The notes below the pieces were generated by a model. That model did not search any database. It had not been told where the DNA came from and was given only the letters and a program-made list of their open reading frames with translations. Of a stretch of DNA of 13,950 nucleotides, positions 6,315 through 13,618 are shown piece by piece (the first letter of the stretch is position 1; each line of letters begins with the position of its first letter). The position numbers and the translations under genes were made by a program. The DNA lies in assembly GCA_012512865.1 (NCBI GenBank), contig JAAZDH010000022.1, forward strand, positions 1 through 13,950, written 5' to 3'. The DNA is from Clostridiaceae bacterium (GTDB lineage: Bacteria > Bacillota > Clostridia > Acetivibrionales > DUMC01).

Positions 6315-8363
6315 TTATTGCTGTACGGTCTCCGCCCCATCCCTGAACTGGCTCATGTAAAGGTTGTAATAGAACCCTCCCTTTTCCAGCAGCTTTTCGT
6401 GGGTTCCCCTTTCCACTATTTCCCCGTTGTTTATTACCAGTATTTCATCCGCGGACCTTATGGTGCTCAGGCGATGGGCTATTACAAAGCTTGTACGCCC
6501 CTCCATAAGGGTAAGCATGGCTTCCTGAATTTTCATTTCCGTCATGGTGTCAACACTGCTTGTAGCTTCATCCAGTATAAGTATGGCAGGGTCTGCCAGT
6601 ATGGCCCTTGCTATCGTAATCATCTGCCTTTGCCCCTGGCTTAGATTGGAACCTCCCTCGGTAATCATCGTATCATATCCATCCGGGAGCCTGTGTATAA
6701 AGTAGTGGGCATTGGCCAGGCGGGCGGCTTCCTCCACTTCTTCGTCGGTAGCGTCAAGCTTCCCGTACCTTATATTTTCTCTTACGGTGTCCAAAAACAG
6801 GTAGGTATCCTGGAGCACCATGCCCAGGGTCCTCCTCAAATCATCCGTTTTTATTTTTCTTATGTCCGTTCCGTCTATCAATATGCTTCCATTATCTACA
6901 TCGTAAAAACGCATCAACAAGTTTACTATTGTTGTTTTTCCCGCACCGGTGGGCCCTACAAGGGCAATGGTCTGGCCTGGGTATGCTTTCAGATTTATGT
7001 TTTTCAAAACGGGGACGTCTTTTTCATATGCAAAAGATACATTATCAAAAACAACCTCCCCTTTAGTATCCTTGGCTGCAATGCTGATTGCCCCGGGAGC
7101 ATCCTTGATTTCAGGCGTTTCGTCCATGATTTCGAAGACCCTTTCCGCTCCTGCAAGGGCGGCCTGTATCATGTTGAACTGGTTGGCAATATCATTGATA
7201 GGCCTGGAAAAGTGCTTTGAATAATTAATAAAGCTTGCAATCGTACCCACCGTTATTGCCCCTCTTATGACAATCCAACCTCCCGCACTTGCCACAAGGG
7301 CAAATGAAAGCTGGTTCAGCACATTCATGAGGGGTGGAACTATCCCAGAATATATCTGTGCTTTTATGCCTGCTTCCCTGAGCCTTACGTTTATATCCCC
7401 GAATTCCTTTATTGATTTTTCCTCCCTGCTGAAAGCTTTCACAACCCTCTGCCCTGATGCTGTCTCCTCGATATACCCGTTAATCATCCCAAGCTCCTGC
7501 TGCTGGGTCACGAATAATTTACGGGTCTTGTCCGATATTTTCCATGTCAGGAACATTCCAAGGGGTATGGGCACAAGGCTGATAATGGTTAGAACAGGGC
7601 TTAGCACCATCATCATTACAAAGGCTCCAACCACCGTTATTAAACTTGTTACCATGTGCATGGCGCTTTGCATAAGGGTATTGCTGATATTTTCTATGTC
7701 GTTGGCAAGCCTGCTCATCAATTCTCCATGGGTGTACCTGTCAAAAAAGCTGACCGAAAGGGTCTGAAGTTTTTCAAACAAGTCTTTTCTTAGTTCTTTC
7801 ACGGTGTTCTGCGATATATCCGCCATGATGAATGACTGGAGCCAGGTCATGAAGGCGCTCAACCCGTAAAATGCCACCATTATGCCCGCAATAATAGCCA
7901 ATCTTTCAAAATTCACGTTTCCCATGCCGTCTTTCATCGTGTCGATAGCCATGCCCAGGAGATATGGCCCTGCAAGGCTTGCCAGGGAACTTGCCAGTCC
8001 CATTATCACAACAATGAGCAGCTTCCCCATTCTATTCTCGAGGTACTTCAACAGCCTCAATGAGGTTCCCCTTGCGTCCCTGGCCCTGACTTTCGGCCCC
8101 ATCATCATGGATCTCGGGCCCCCGCCGGGCCTGAACCCGGCACCTTTCCTTCCCTGTTGCATCCCGGCCTGGCCATACTGGTAACCCGGCATTGCGCCCT
8201 GCCTTGCACCTTGCCCTGCACCCTGGCCTCCACCTTGTCCAGTGCCTTGCCTTGTATCCTGGCTTATACCTTGCCATGTACCCTGACCCGTACCTTCTCC
8301 TGTGCCTTGTATTATACCTTGCCCCTTATCACGGCTTAAATCATTATTATCCTGTTTAGCCAT
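6315..8363 (-). CDS. ABC exporter half-transporter, catalytic-site subunit (LmrD/TM288/YfiC-like), with Gln-Gly repeat N-terminus
   Basis: A membrane domain and an ATPase on one chain of 682 residues. It probably pairs with the upstream subunit to export drugs or other amphipathic molecules. Residues 15-58 are eleven Q-G-x-x tetrapeptides, followed by a Gly/Arg/Met-rich stretch and then the usual start of the family near residue 100. Six membrane spans follow from about 113. The ATPase has Walker A GPTGAGKT (470-477), Q-loop Gln518, signature LSQGQ (574-578, a variant of LSGGQ), Walker B with Asp598 and catalytic Glu599, and switch His630. The start is ATG at 8363: GAAGGA lies 9 bases before it, and ATGGCTAA overlaps the end of the preceding gene by 8 bases, suggesting translational coupling. 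The open frame continues upstream to 8492, but that part overlaps the other subunit and has no support. Confidence 0.92.
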   Translation of the reverse strand: MAKQDNNDLSRDKGQGIIQGTGEGTGQGTWQGISQDTRQGTGQGGGQGAGQGARQGAMPGYQYGQAGMQQGRKGAGFRPGGGPRSMMMGPKVRARDARGTSLRLLKYLENRMGKLLIVVIMGLASSLASLAGPYLLGMAIDTMKDGMGNVNFERLAIIAGIMVAFYGLSAFMTWLQSFIMADISQNTVKELRKDLFEKLQTLSVSFFDRYTHGELMSRLANDIENISNTLMQSAMHMVTSLITVVGAFVMMMVLSPVLTIISLVPIPLGMFLTWKISDKTRKLFVTQQQELGMINGYIEETASGQRVVKAFSREEKSIKEFGDINVRLREAGIKAQIYSGIVPPLMNVLNQLSFALVASAGGWIVIRGAITVGTIASFINYSKHFSRPINDIANQFNMIQAALAGAERVFEIMDETPEIKDAPGAISIAAKDTKGEVVFDNVSFAYEKDVPVLKNINLKAYPGQTIALVGPTGAGKTTIVNLLMRFYDVDNGSILIDGTDIRKIKTDDLRRTLGMVLQDTYLFLDTVRENIRYGKLDATDEEVEEAARLANAHYFIHRLPDGYDTMITEGGSNLSQGQRQMITIARAILADPAILILDEATSSVDTMTEMKIQEAMLTLMEGRTSFVIAHRLSTIRSADEILVINNGEIVERGTHEKLLEKGGFYYNLYMSQFRDGAETVQQ
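8190..8321 (-). repeat. 12-bp coding tandem repeat (eleven Q-G-x-x units)
   Basis: Exactly 132 bases encode eleven tetrapeptides in phase: QGII, QGTG, EGTG, QGTW, QGIS, QDTR, QGTG, QGGG, QGAG, QGAR, QGAM. Ten of eleven begin with Gln and ten have Gly second. The DNA units are degenerate but clearly related, with recurring CCTTG on the plus strand. It lies in the cytoplasmic N-terminal extension of the ABC subunit. Confidence 0.85.
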
Positions 8364-10161
8364 GGAACACCATCCTTCCTCCCAGTTGTGAATGGTAAAT
8401 ATCCTGGTATATCCTGCATCGCGGCAGGAGTTCTTCGTGGGTGCCCATGTCCGCAATCCTGCCATCAGCCAGGACCAGGATTTTATCGGCATTCATGACA
8501 GTGCTTATGCGCTGGGCTATTATGAAACATGTAGCATTTTTCACAACATTTTTCATTGCATGCCTGATTCTCAACTCGGTTTCCATGTCAACCGCACTTG
8601 TGCTGTCATCGAATATCAATACTGCAGGTTTTTTCAGCAAGGTCCTTGCAATTGATATCCTTTGCTTCTGGCCTCCTGAAACGTTGACCCCTCTCTGGCC
8701 TAAAACCGTGTTGTACCCGTCCGGGAATTCCATGATAAAATTGTGGGCCTGGGCGATTTTGGCAACTTCCATGATTTCTTCGTCTGTTGCGTCTTCCGAA
8801 CCCCATCGTATATTATCGGCTATGGTCCCGGTAAAAAGGATGGTATCCTGGAGCACTATACCAATATTCTTTCTTAGTTCCACGATATCCATTTCCCTTA
8901 TATCAATGCCGTCAAGCAAAATCCTGCCTTCCGTCACCTCGTAAAACCTGGGAATCAAGTTGACAAGCGTGGACTTGCCCGAACCGGTAGGGCCTACTAT
9001 GGCCACGGTTTCGCCCGGCATTGCCGTAAAGCTGATATTTTTCAATATGGCATCTCCTTTTGCCCACTTATACCTGAATGATACGTTTTCGAAATCTACG
9101 CGTCCTTTTATCACAGGTCCTGTTTTTATTACCGCCAGGGACGCTTCTGCTTTGCCGCGGTAATCCTCGTTTTGCCCTTCCTCGCCCGGTATTTTCTCTT
9201 CAATTTCGCTTTCCACGTTGAGCACCTCCACTATCCTGTCCGCAGACGCCTTGGCCCTTGAAATCATATTAAATATGAAAGCCAGCATCATCAAAGAAAA
9301 CAGTATCTGCGTTATATACGTGATATACGCCATGACTTCCCCCACCAGCATGTTGCCCCTGTTTACGTTTATCCCGCCGAACCACAGGATGGCAATAATA
9401 GTTCCATTCATGATAAGCATCATCGCCGGCATGTTCAATCCCATGATACGGGCTGCCTTTATGGTAATCCTTGCGAGCATTTCATTGACAGAGGCAAACC
9501 TTTTGTTTTCATAGTCCGAACGGACAAAGGCTTTCACAACCCTTACCCCGGACAGGTTTTCCTGCATGACGGTGTTTACCTTGTCCAGCCTTTCCTGCAC
9601 CTTGGCAAAGAGGGGAAACCCTTTTCTTACGATGAGGGTGACGGTTAAAAAGAGCAAGGGCATTGTTACCAGGAGAATCAACGACAACCTGTAATTCAAG
9701 GACAACGCCATTACAATTCCCCCGATGCAAAGAAGGGGTGCCCTTACCAGCATTCGCAGCGCAAAAAGAACCACCTGCTGTATCTGGACCACGTCATTGG
9801 TAAGCCTCGTTACAAGGGATGCAGTCCTGAACTTATCCAATTCGTCAAAAGAAAGCGATTGGACTTTTTTAAAGAGGTCAAGCCTTAAGTCCGCCCCGAA
9901 ACCCTGGGAGGCCTTGCTGGAAAAATAAGTTGCCCCTATTCCTCCCCCGACGCCTATAATGGTAAGGACAATCATTATCAACCCTGTTCTGATAATAAAC
10001 GGTACATCACCGTTTGCTATGCCGAAATCTACTATGGAAGCCATGTATTTCGGCTGTACCAGCTGCATGAATACTTCGAGCGCCATCATTACAGGTGCCA
10101 GGACTGCTGTTTTCCAGTATGGTTTTAAGTATTTTGCCAGTTTCTTAATAATAGTAATCAC
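8356..10161 (-). CDS. ABC exporter half-transporter, degenerate-site subunit (LmrC/TM287/YheI-like)
   Basis: This is a 601-residue inner-membrane exporter subunit, likely the heterodimer partner of the next gene. The start MITIIKKLAKYLKPYWK matches the usual N-terminus; six spans follow, and the ATPase begins near 352. Walker A is GPTGSGKS (390-397), Q-loop Gln438, signature VSGGQ (494-498). Walker B ends in Asp518-Asp519 where the catalytic residue is normally Glu, and the switch residue is Gln550 (AQRIST) instead of His. These two changes mark the degenerate ATP site of asymmetric exporters. The GTG start at 10161 overlaps AAGGAG (10161-10166), which is too close for ordinary initiation. 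An ATT at 10152 or coupling to the tiny frame MIIKE (10175-10158) could explain initiation; the exact start is unsure. The gene follows marR by 126 bases. Confidence 0.92.
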   Translation of the reverse strand: MITIIKKLAKYLKPYWKTAVLAPVMMALEVFMQLVQPKYMASIVDFGIANGDVPFIIRTGLIMIVLTIIGVGGGIGATYFSSKASQGFGADLRLDLFKKVQSLSFDELDKFRTASLVTRLTNDVVQIQQVVLFALRMLVRAPLLCIGGIVMALSLNYRLSLILLVTMPLLFLTVTLIVRKGFPLFAKVQERLDKVNTVMQENLSGVRVVKAFVRSDYENKRFASVNEMLARITIKAARIMGLNMPAMMLIMNGTIIAILWFGGINVNRGNMLVGEVMAYITYITQILFSLMMLAFIFNMISRAKASADRIVEVLNVESEIEEKIPGEEGQNEDYRGKAEASLAVIKTGPVIKGRVDFENVSFRYKWAKGDAILKNISFTAMPGETVAIVGPTGSGKSTLVNLIPRFYEVTEGRILLDGIDIREMDIVELRKNIGIVLQDTILFTGTIADNIRWGSEDATDEEIMEVAKIAQAHNFIMEFPDGYNTVLGQRGVNVSGGQKQRISIARTLLKKPAVLIFDDSTSAVDMETELRIRHAMKNVVKNATCFIIAQRISTVMNADKILVLADGRIADMGTHEELLPRCRIYQDIYHSQLGGRMVFHG

Positions 10162-10207
10162 TCCTTGATAATCATATACTCTTCAAAAATTACTGCATCA
10201 GCTTTAT

Positions 10208-10261
10208 TTTATCTCTTGTTTTAGCTGTATCTCCAGTTCCTGCTATATCTTCCGTATCTCC
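10208..10261. repeat. Three-copy degenerate 18-bp repeat between marR and the ABC genes
   Basis: Three head-to-tail 18-base units, each starting TNTATCT (10208-10225, 10226-10243, 10244-10261), agree at roughly two thirds of positions between neighbours. They occupy the middle of the 126-base spacer inside the marR-ABC operon. They are pyrimidine-rich on the plus strand, like the repeats before the epimerase. Confidence 0.45.
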
Positions 10262-10287
10262 TCGTACTTTATCACGGTTTCTGCTGC

Positions 10288-10872
10288 TTAATCATCCGTT
10301 CTTTCATCGCCTGCCTTGCTTGCATTGCTCGCACCGGCACTTGCCTCGTCACACTGCAGCACGCCGGCAAGATTATCCCTCATTTGGGTTAAAAAGCGCC
10401 TTAACAAAATTTTTTCCTCCCCGGAGAATCCATGAAAACATTCTTCATCCAGGCTTTTAAACTTCTCCTTTATTTTTTTTATCCTGTCCCTGCCGGTTTC
10501 CGCCAGGTAAACCCTGGATACCCTGAGGTCCCTGGCATCGGTCTTCCGGTATATCAGCCCGTTTTTCTCCATCCGCTTCAGCATTACCGTAACCGTTGCA
10601 CCTTTCAGCTTGAGTCTTTCGGCGATTTCCTTCTGGCTGATTCCATCATTATGTTCAAGCATGAATAATACAGCCGGCTGCCCGGGATGCACCCCCAGGG
10701 AATTTAGAAGCATATGAGACCTGTAGTGATGCAGGCGCATTAGCTGCCTGAATATGAAATGGAGGGAATCTTCCTTGTTTTCATCCTCGGCACAATTTGC
10801 GCAACTTGCTTCATTAATGCATTTTGCTTTCATGAAACCTGCTTTGTCGCAATTCTCCTTGATTTTACCCAC
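10288..10872 (-). CDS. MarR-family transcriptional regulator with cysteine-rich N-terminus
   Basis: This 194-residue DNA-binding protein is likely the local repressor of the ABC exporter genes, which follow it on the same strand. The winged helix-turn-helix spans about 66-128, with recognition region ISQKEIAERLKLKGATVTVM and the wing DARDLRVSRVYL (112-123, the MarR DxR signature). Flanking helices (36-60 and 130-172) form the dimer interface. The N-terminus is unusual: Cys8, Cys18, Cys24 and Cys27 fall within 20 residues, with Cys145 and Cys174 further on. This could sense oxidants or bind metal. The GTG start at 10872 has AAGGGAG only 1 base away, so a start at the ATG at 10833 (181 residues) is possible and would drop Cys8. 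The tail is Ala/Ser/Asp-rich. Confidence 0.88.
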   Translation of the reverse strand: MGKIKENCDKAGFMKAKCINEASCANCAEDENKEDSLHFIFRQLMRLHHYRSHMLLNSLGVHPGQPAVLFMLEHNDGISQKEIAERLKLKGATVTVMLKRMEKNGLIYRKTDARDLRVSRVYLAETGRDRIKKIKEKFKSLDEECFHGFSGEEKILLRRFLTQMRDNLAGVLQCDEASAGASNASKAGDERTDD

Positions 10873-10899
10873 GCTCCCTTCACCCGTATAATATGACGG

Positions 10900-11050
10900 G
10901 CATGTTAATATGTTCCAGGAACAGACAAGCTATTTTATGGTTATGCTAACTTGTTCCATGTCCATGGCAACTTGTTTTTTGGCTATGTTATAGCCATGCT
11001 GTAACCATGCTAACCTGCCTTGATATATAGCCATGTTAATTTGTTAGCCG
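10900..11050. repeat. Phased CCATGYTAAYTTG repeats upstream of marR
   Basis: Related copies start at about 10900 (GCATGTTAATATGTTCC), 10941 (TTATGCTAACTTGTTCC), 10962 (CCATGGCAACTTGTT), 10982 (GCTATGTTA), 10994 (CCATGCTGTAAC), 11005 (CCATGCTAACCTG) and 11031 (CCATGTTAATTTGTT). Intervals are 41, 21, 20, 12, 11 and 26 bases, mostly near whole turns of the helix. Perfect dyads lie within or next to them: GGCTATGTTATAGCC (10981-10995) and TTAGCCGGCTAA (11044-11055). The array covers the likely promoter of marR and may hold operators. Confidence 0.6.
10911..10923. promoter_or_regulatory. Candidate MarR operator, perfect 13-bp dyad
   Basis: TGTTCCAGGAACA is a perfect inverted repeat with a single central base, centred 45 bases before the GTG of marR. 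The half site TTGTTCC occurs again at 10951-10957. Position and symmetry suit autorepression by the MarR dimer; binding is inferred, not shown. Confidence 0.4.
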
Positions 11051-11140
11051 GCTAAGTACATGAAAATATTACCACGTTCATACCCCGGTGTCAAGAAAAA
11101 TCAACACGAAAAATCAATTATTTTGAAATTTAACTTTATA

Positions 11141-11217
11141 TATGTAATTTGAAAACGTGATGTATTTACATGTATTTCTACATTAATATAATCACGTTTT
11201 ACACGGTACATTACATA
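11141..11217. repeat. Nested inverted repeat between marR and sodC
   Basis: Three nested pairs of perfect arms share one centre region: TATGTAAT (11141-11148) with ATTACATA (11210-11217), AAAACGTGAT (11152-11161) with ATCACGTTTT (11191-11200), and ATGTA (11170-11174) with TACAT (11179-11183). It lies midway between the divergent genes. It could form a long imperfect hairpin in RNA or serve as an operator; there is no T tract to suggest a terminator. Confidence 0.55.
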
Positions 11218-11251
11218 AAATATATTAGTGTTATTTATTACATGTATTGGC

Positions 11252-11410
11252 GTAACAAGCCGGAGCAACAAGTTACAAGAGGTTAATGTAAGAAAGTTTG
11301 CATAAGAAGCTGGTGCAACAGGTTAGTTCATATATTAATGCAATAGGTTGGTTAAGCATATTAGTGCAATATGTTGGAATGTTGGAGCAATGAACAGGTG
11401 CAATAAACTG
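11252..11410. repeat. Degenerate GTGCAAYARGTT repeats in the sodC leader
   Basis: Copies include GGAGCAACAAGTTA (11262), TGGTGCAACAGGTTAG (11311), TTAATGCAATAGGTTGG (11335), TTAGTGCAATATGTTGG (11361), TTGGAGCAATGAACA (11382) and AGGTGCAATAAACTG (11396). The GCAA core starts at 11265, 11315, 11340, 11365, 11387 and 11400, giving two exact 25-base steps and one of 13. The array ends about 15 bases before the sodC ribosome binding site, so it is in the leader or promoter. Function unknown. Confidence 0.6.
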
Positions 11411-11440
11411 ATAAAACAAAAGCAAGGAGGTAGTTTTTAC

Positions 11441-11983
11441 ATGAATTTCACATACCCGTACATTTATCCTTATATGCCAATTTACCGGAAGGATAATACT
11501 TTTAATTATTTTAATGCTTTCGCCGAGATAAAGGGCGGGCCGCTGGCCCCGGACATTTACGGTTTTGTCAAATTCAGGGATGTTCCGGGCGGAGTGGAAG
11601 TTTATGCCGAGGTATGGGGGCTTCCTCCGTACAAGCCTGCCAAGAAGGGAAATCCTCCCGTCGGGCCCCATGGTTTCCATATCCACCAGTTTGGCAGCTG
11701 CGAACCAGGAAGCCCGTCCGACCCGTTTAAAGCGGCCGGGGAGCATTGGAATCCCACGGACCAACCCCATGGGAACCATGCCGGGGACTTTCCCGTCCTG
11801 TTTTCAAATAACGGCTATGCCAGGATGTGTTTTTTTACAAATAAGTTTAAATCCAGCGATGTAATAGGCAAATCCGTGATAATACATGAAAGTCCTGATG
11901 ACTACAGGACCCAGCCTGCAGGGGCGGCAGGCAGGCGCCTGGCTTGCGGGGTCATCAGGCCATGTACCGGCAATATATACTAA
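11441..11983 (+). CDS. sodC: Cu/Zn superoxide dismutase family protein
   Basis: This 180-residue enzyme is expected to convert superoxide to oxygen and hydrogen peroxide. All metal ligands are present: Cu ligands His80, His82 and His149; bridging His102 in GEHWNP; Zn ligands His110, His113 and Asp116. Cys87 and Cys169 match the conserved disulfide, and Arg165/Arg166 the active-site Arg in GRRLACGVI. The zinc loop is short (HWNPTDQPHGNHAGD). Unusually there is no signal peptide or lipobox; residues 1-25 are instead rich in Tyr and Phe (MNFTYPYIYPYMPIYRK). The ATG at 11441 is fixed by AAGGAGG (11424-11430), 10 bases upstream; an in-frame start at 11348 would translate the leader repeats. The gene is alone, divergent from marR and convergent with the isomerase gene. 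Oxidant control through MarR is possible but not shown. Confidence 0.9.
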   Translation: MNFTYPYIYPYMPIYRKDNTFNYFNAFAEIKGGPLAPDIYGFVKFRDVPGGVEVYAEVWGLPPYKPAKKGNPPVGPHGFHIHQFGSCEPGSPSDPFKAAGEHWNPTDQPHGNHAGDFPVLFSNNGYARMCFFTNKFKSSDVIGKSVIIHESPDDYRTQPAGAAGRRLACGVIRPCTGNIY

Positions 11984-12042
11984 TTTAACGTACACTAATT
12001 CAATGTATATTAATACACTGTATAGTTGTTAATGCACAATTA

Positions 12043-12068
12043 ACTCACAATCAGTGAGTATTTTTATG
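12043..12068 (+). terminator. Intrinsic terminator of sodC
   Basis: ACTCAC-AATCA-GTGAGT (12043-12059) is a 6-bp stem followed by ATTTTTATG and, a little further, TTTTTT on the plus strand. It begins 60 bases after the sodC stop. It lies between two convergent genes, but the T tract favours the plus direction. Confidence 0.6.
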
Positions 12069-12139
12069 CTTTTTTAGTTCTTCCTGGAAAGCACTAGCCC
12101 GTGCCGTGTGCAAGTATACATGTTATCCTTCATCCTTCG

Positions 12140-13618
12140 CTAAAACGGGTTTTCCCCGGGGTATGGGAAGCCTTCAGGCCTGTTGAAGTCAATTTCTTCG
12201 ACGCCCAGCATTTTCACCGCTTCAAACAGTACCTTTCCTGCATGTTTGAAGGCCACTGCCGTATGATGGGGATACCTTTTTTCAATTAGTACGTACCTAT
12301 AAAATCTTCCCATTTCTTTTATTGCAAATATGCCTATACCCCCGAAGGACCTTGGATCCACGTCTATGATATCACCCTGGGCGACATAGCTCCTAAGCTT
12401 GCAATCCGCGGTTCCCTGCAGCCTGAATATTGTTGTTTCTCCGGGCCTTATCGTTCCCTCAATCGTTCCCCTTGTTAAGTCCGGTTCCTTGCCCGGTTCC
12501 AGCAGCCTGTGCATGATCAGTTGGTATTTCATTTCCGCGTCCTTCAAACAGCATGCAGGGGTATTCCCGCAGTGGAATCCCATGAACAAGTCGGTATTCT
12601 TGTATCCTGCAAATTCGTCCCTGTTGCTTTCATACATGTCCCTTGGAACCGTATTATTTATATCAAGCAACGTGGGCGGCATGGAAGTTGCACATGCGAT
12701 TATGTATTCGCTCAATGCCCCGTAAATATCCACTTCGCAGGATATCGGCATACCCCTGGAAGCAAACCTGGAATTTACGTAGCACGGCACGAATCCAAAC
12801 AGGGGTTCGAAAGCGGGCCAGCACTTGTTTGCGAATATCGCGTACCGGGATGCGCCGGTATTTGCCTCCGCCCAATCTTCCAGGGTAAGTTCAAACTGGG
12901 CAAGCCTTTCCAGGACTGACGGGTAATTGTTGCCATTGCCCAACTCCCTGGCCATATCTGCCACGACTCCCGGAATCCTGGGATCGTTCTTGTGCTTATT
13001 ATATGACTCGAAGAGGTCCAGCTCGGAATTTTCCATTATTTCAACGCCCAGGTCAAACAGCGGTTTTATCGGGGCATTGCAAGCAAAGAAATCCTGGGGT
13101 CTTGGCCCGAAAGTAAATATTTTCAGGCTTGAAATTCCAAGGATAACCCTTGCAATATCCTCAAATACCGGTATCATGCCTGCTATCTCTTCGGCAGTTC
13201 CGACAGGATACGCGGGTATGTATGGCCTTAGCTTTCTAAGCCCAATGTTGTAGGAGGCATTCAGCAACCCGCAGTAAGCATCGCCGCGCCCGCCTATGAG
13301 GTCGTCTCCCGTTTCCTCCGCGGCTGCAACAAACATCACCGGGCTCCCGAATTTTTGAGCCAACAATGTTTCCGGGCCTTCCGGGCCGAAATTGCCCAGG
13401 TAGACAACCAGGGCATTGACATTGGCAGTCTTAAGCTCATCAAGTGCTTTCAGCACATCTTTTTCATTTTCAACGGTGACATTTACCTCGTGGATTGCAA
13501 TCCCCTTTTCCCTGCAGGCTTGCACAACCGCACTCCTTCTTCTTTCACTCAGGGTTTTCGGAAAACAATCCCTGCTCAACGCAACAATTCCCATTTTAAC
13601 ATCCGGTATGTTTAACAC
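12140..13618 (-). CDS. L-fucose isomerase-like sugar isomerase
   Basis: This 492-residue cytoplasmic enzyme resembles the L-fucose/L-arabinose isomerase superfamily, which interconverts aldoses and ketoses using a bound metal. Candidate metal or catalytic residues match the family pattern: Glu295 in PISCEVDIYG, Asp319 in TLLDINN, and His451/His452 in RYPHHTAVAF near the C-terminus. The N-terminal region (MGIVALSRDCFP onward) forms the usual Rossmann-like domain. It is about 100 residues shorter than E. coli FucI (about 590), like other Gram-positive relatives, so the substrate is uncertain; fucose, arabinose or another deoxy- or pentose sugar are options. The GTG start at 13618 has AAAGGGGG (13627-13634) 8 bases upstream; the ATG at residue 9 has no comparable site. 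No kinase or aldolase partner is adjacent. The importer in this window could supply substrate, but it lies 8 kb away in a separate operon. Confidence 0.85.
   Translation of the reverse strand: MLNIPDVKMGIVALSRDCFPKTLSERRRSAVVQACREKGIAIHEVNVTVENEKDVLKALDELKTANVNALVVYLGNFGPEGPETLLAQKFGSPVMFVAAAEETGDDLIGGRGDAYCGLLNASYNIGLRKLRPYIPAYPVGTAEEIAGMIPVFEDIARVILGISSLKIFTFGPRPQDFFACNAPIKPLFDLGVEIMENSELDLFESYNKHKNDPRIPGVVADMARELGNGNNYPSVLERLAQFELTLEDWAEANTGASRYAIFANKCWPAFEPLFGFVPCYVNSRFASRGMPISCEVDIYGALSEYIIACATSMPPTLLDINNTVPRDMYESNRDEFAGYKNTDLFMGFHCGNTPACCLKDAEMKYQLIMHRLLEPGKEPDLTRGTIEGTIRPGETTIFRLQGTADCKLRSYVAQGDIIDVDPRSFGGIGIFAIKEMGRFYRYVLIEKRYPHHTAVAFKHAGKVLFEAVKMLGVEEIDFNRPEGFPYPGENPF

Noticed and set aside
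8364..8492. A 43-residue N-terminal extension of the second ABC subunit
   Set aside because: It lies inside the other ABC gene in a different frame; the ATG at 8363 has a good ribosome binding site and gives the usual short overlap.
11348..11440. Start of sodC at 11348
   Set aside because: It would translate leader repeats; AAGGAGG at the right distance marks the ATG at 11441.
11273..11779. A 168-codon minus-strand frame covering the sodC start and leader
   Set aside because: Antisense to a clearly recognised sodC, with a C-terminus made from the leader repeats; no family resemblance.
12399..12919. Plus-strand frames of 108 and 136 codons inside the isomerase gene
   Set aside because: They are shadows of a well-supported minus-strand gene and lack ribosome binding sites.
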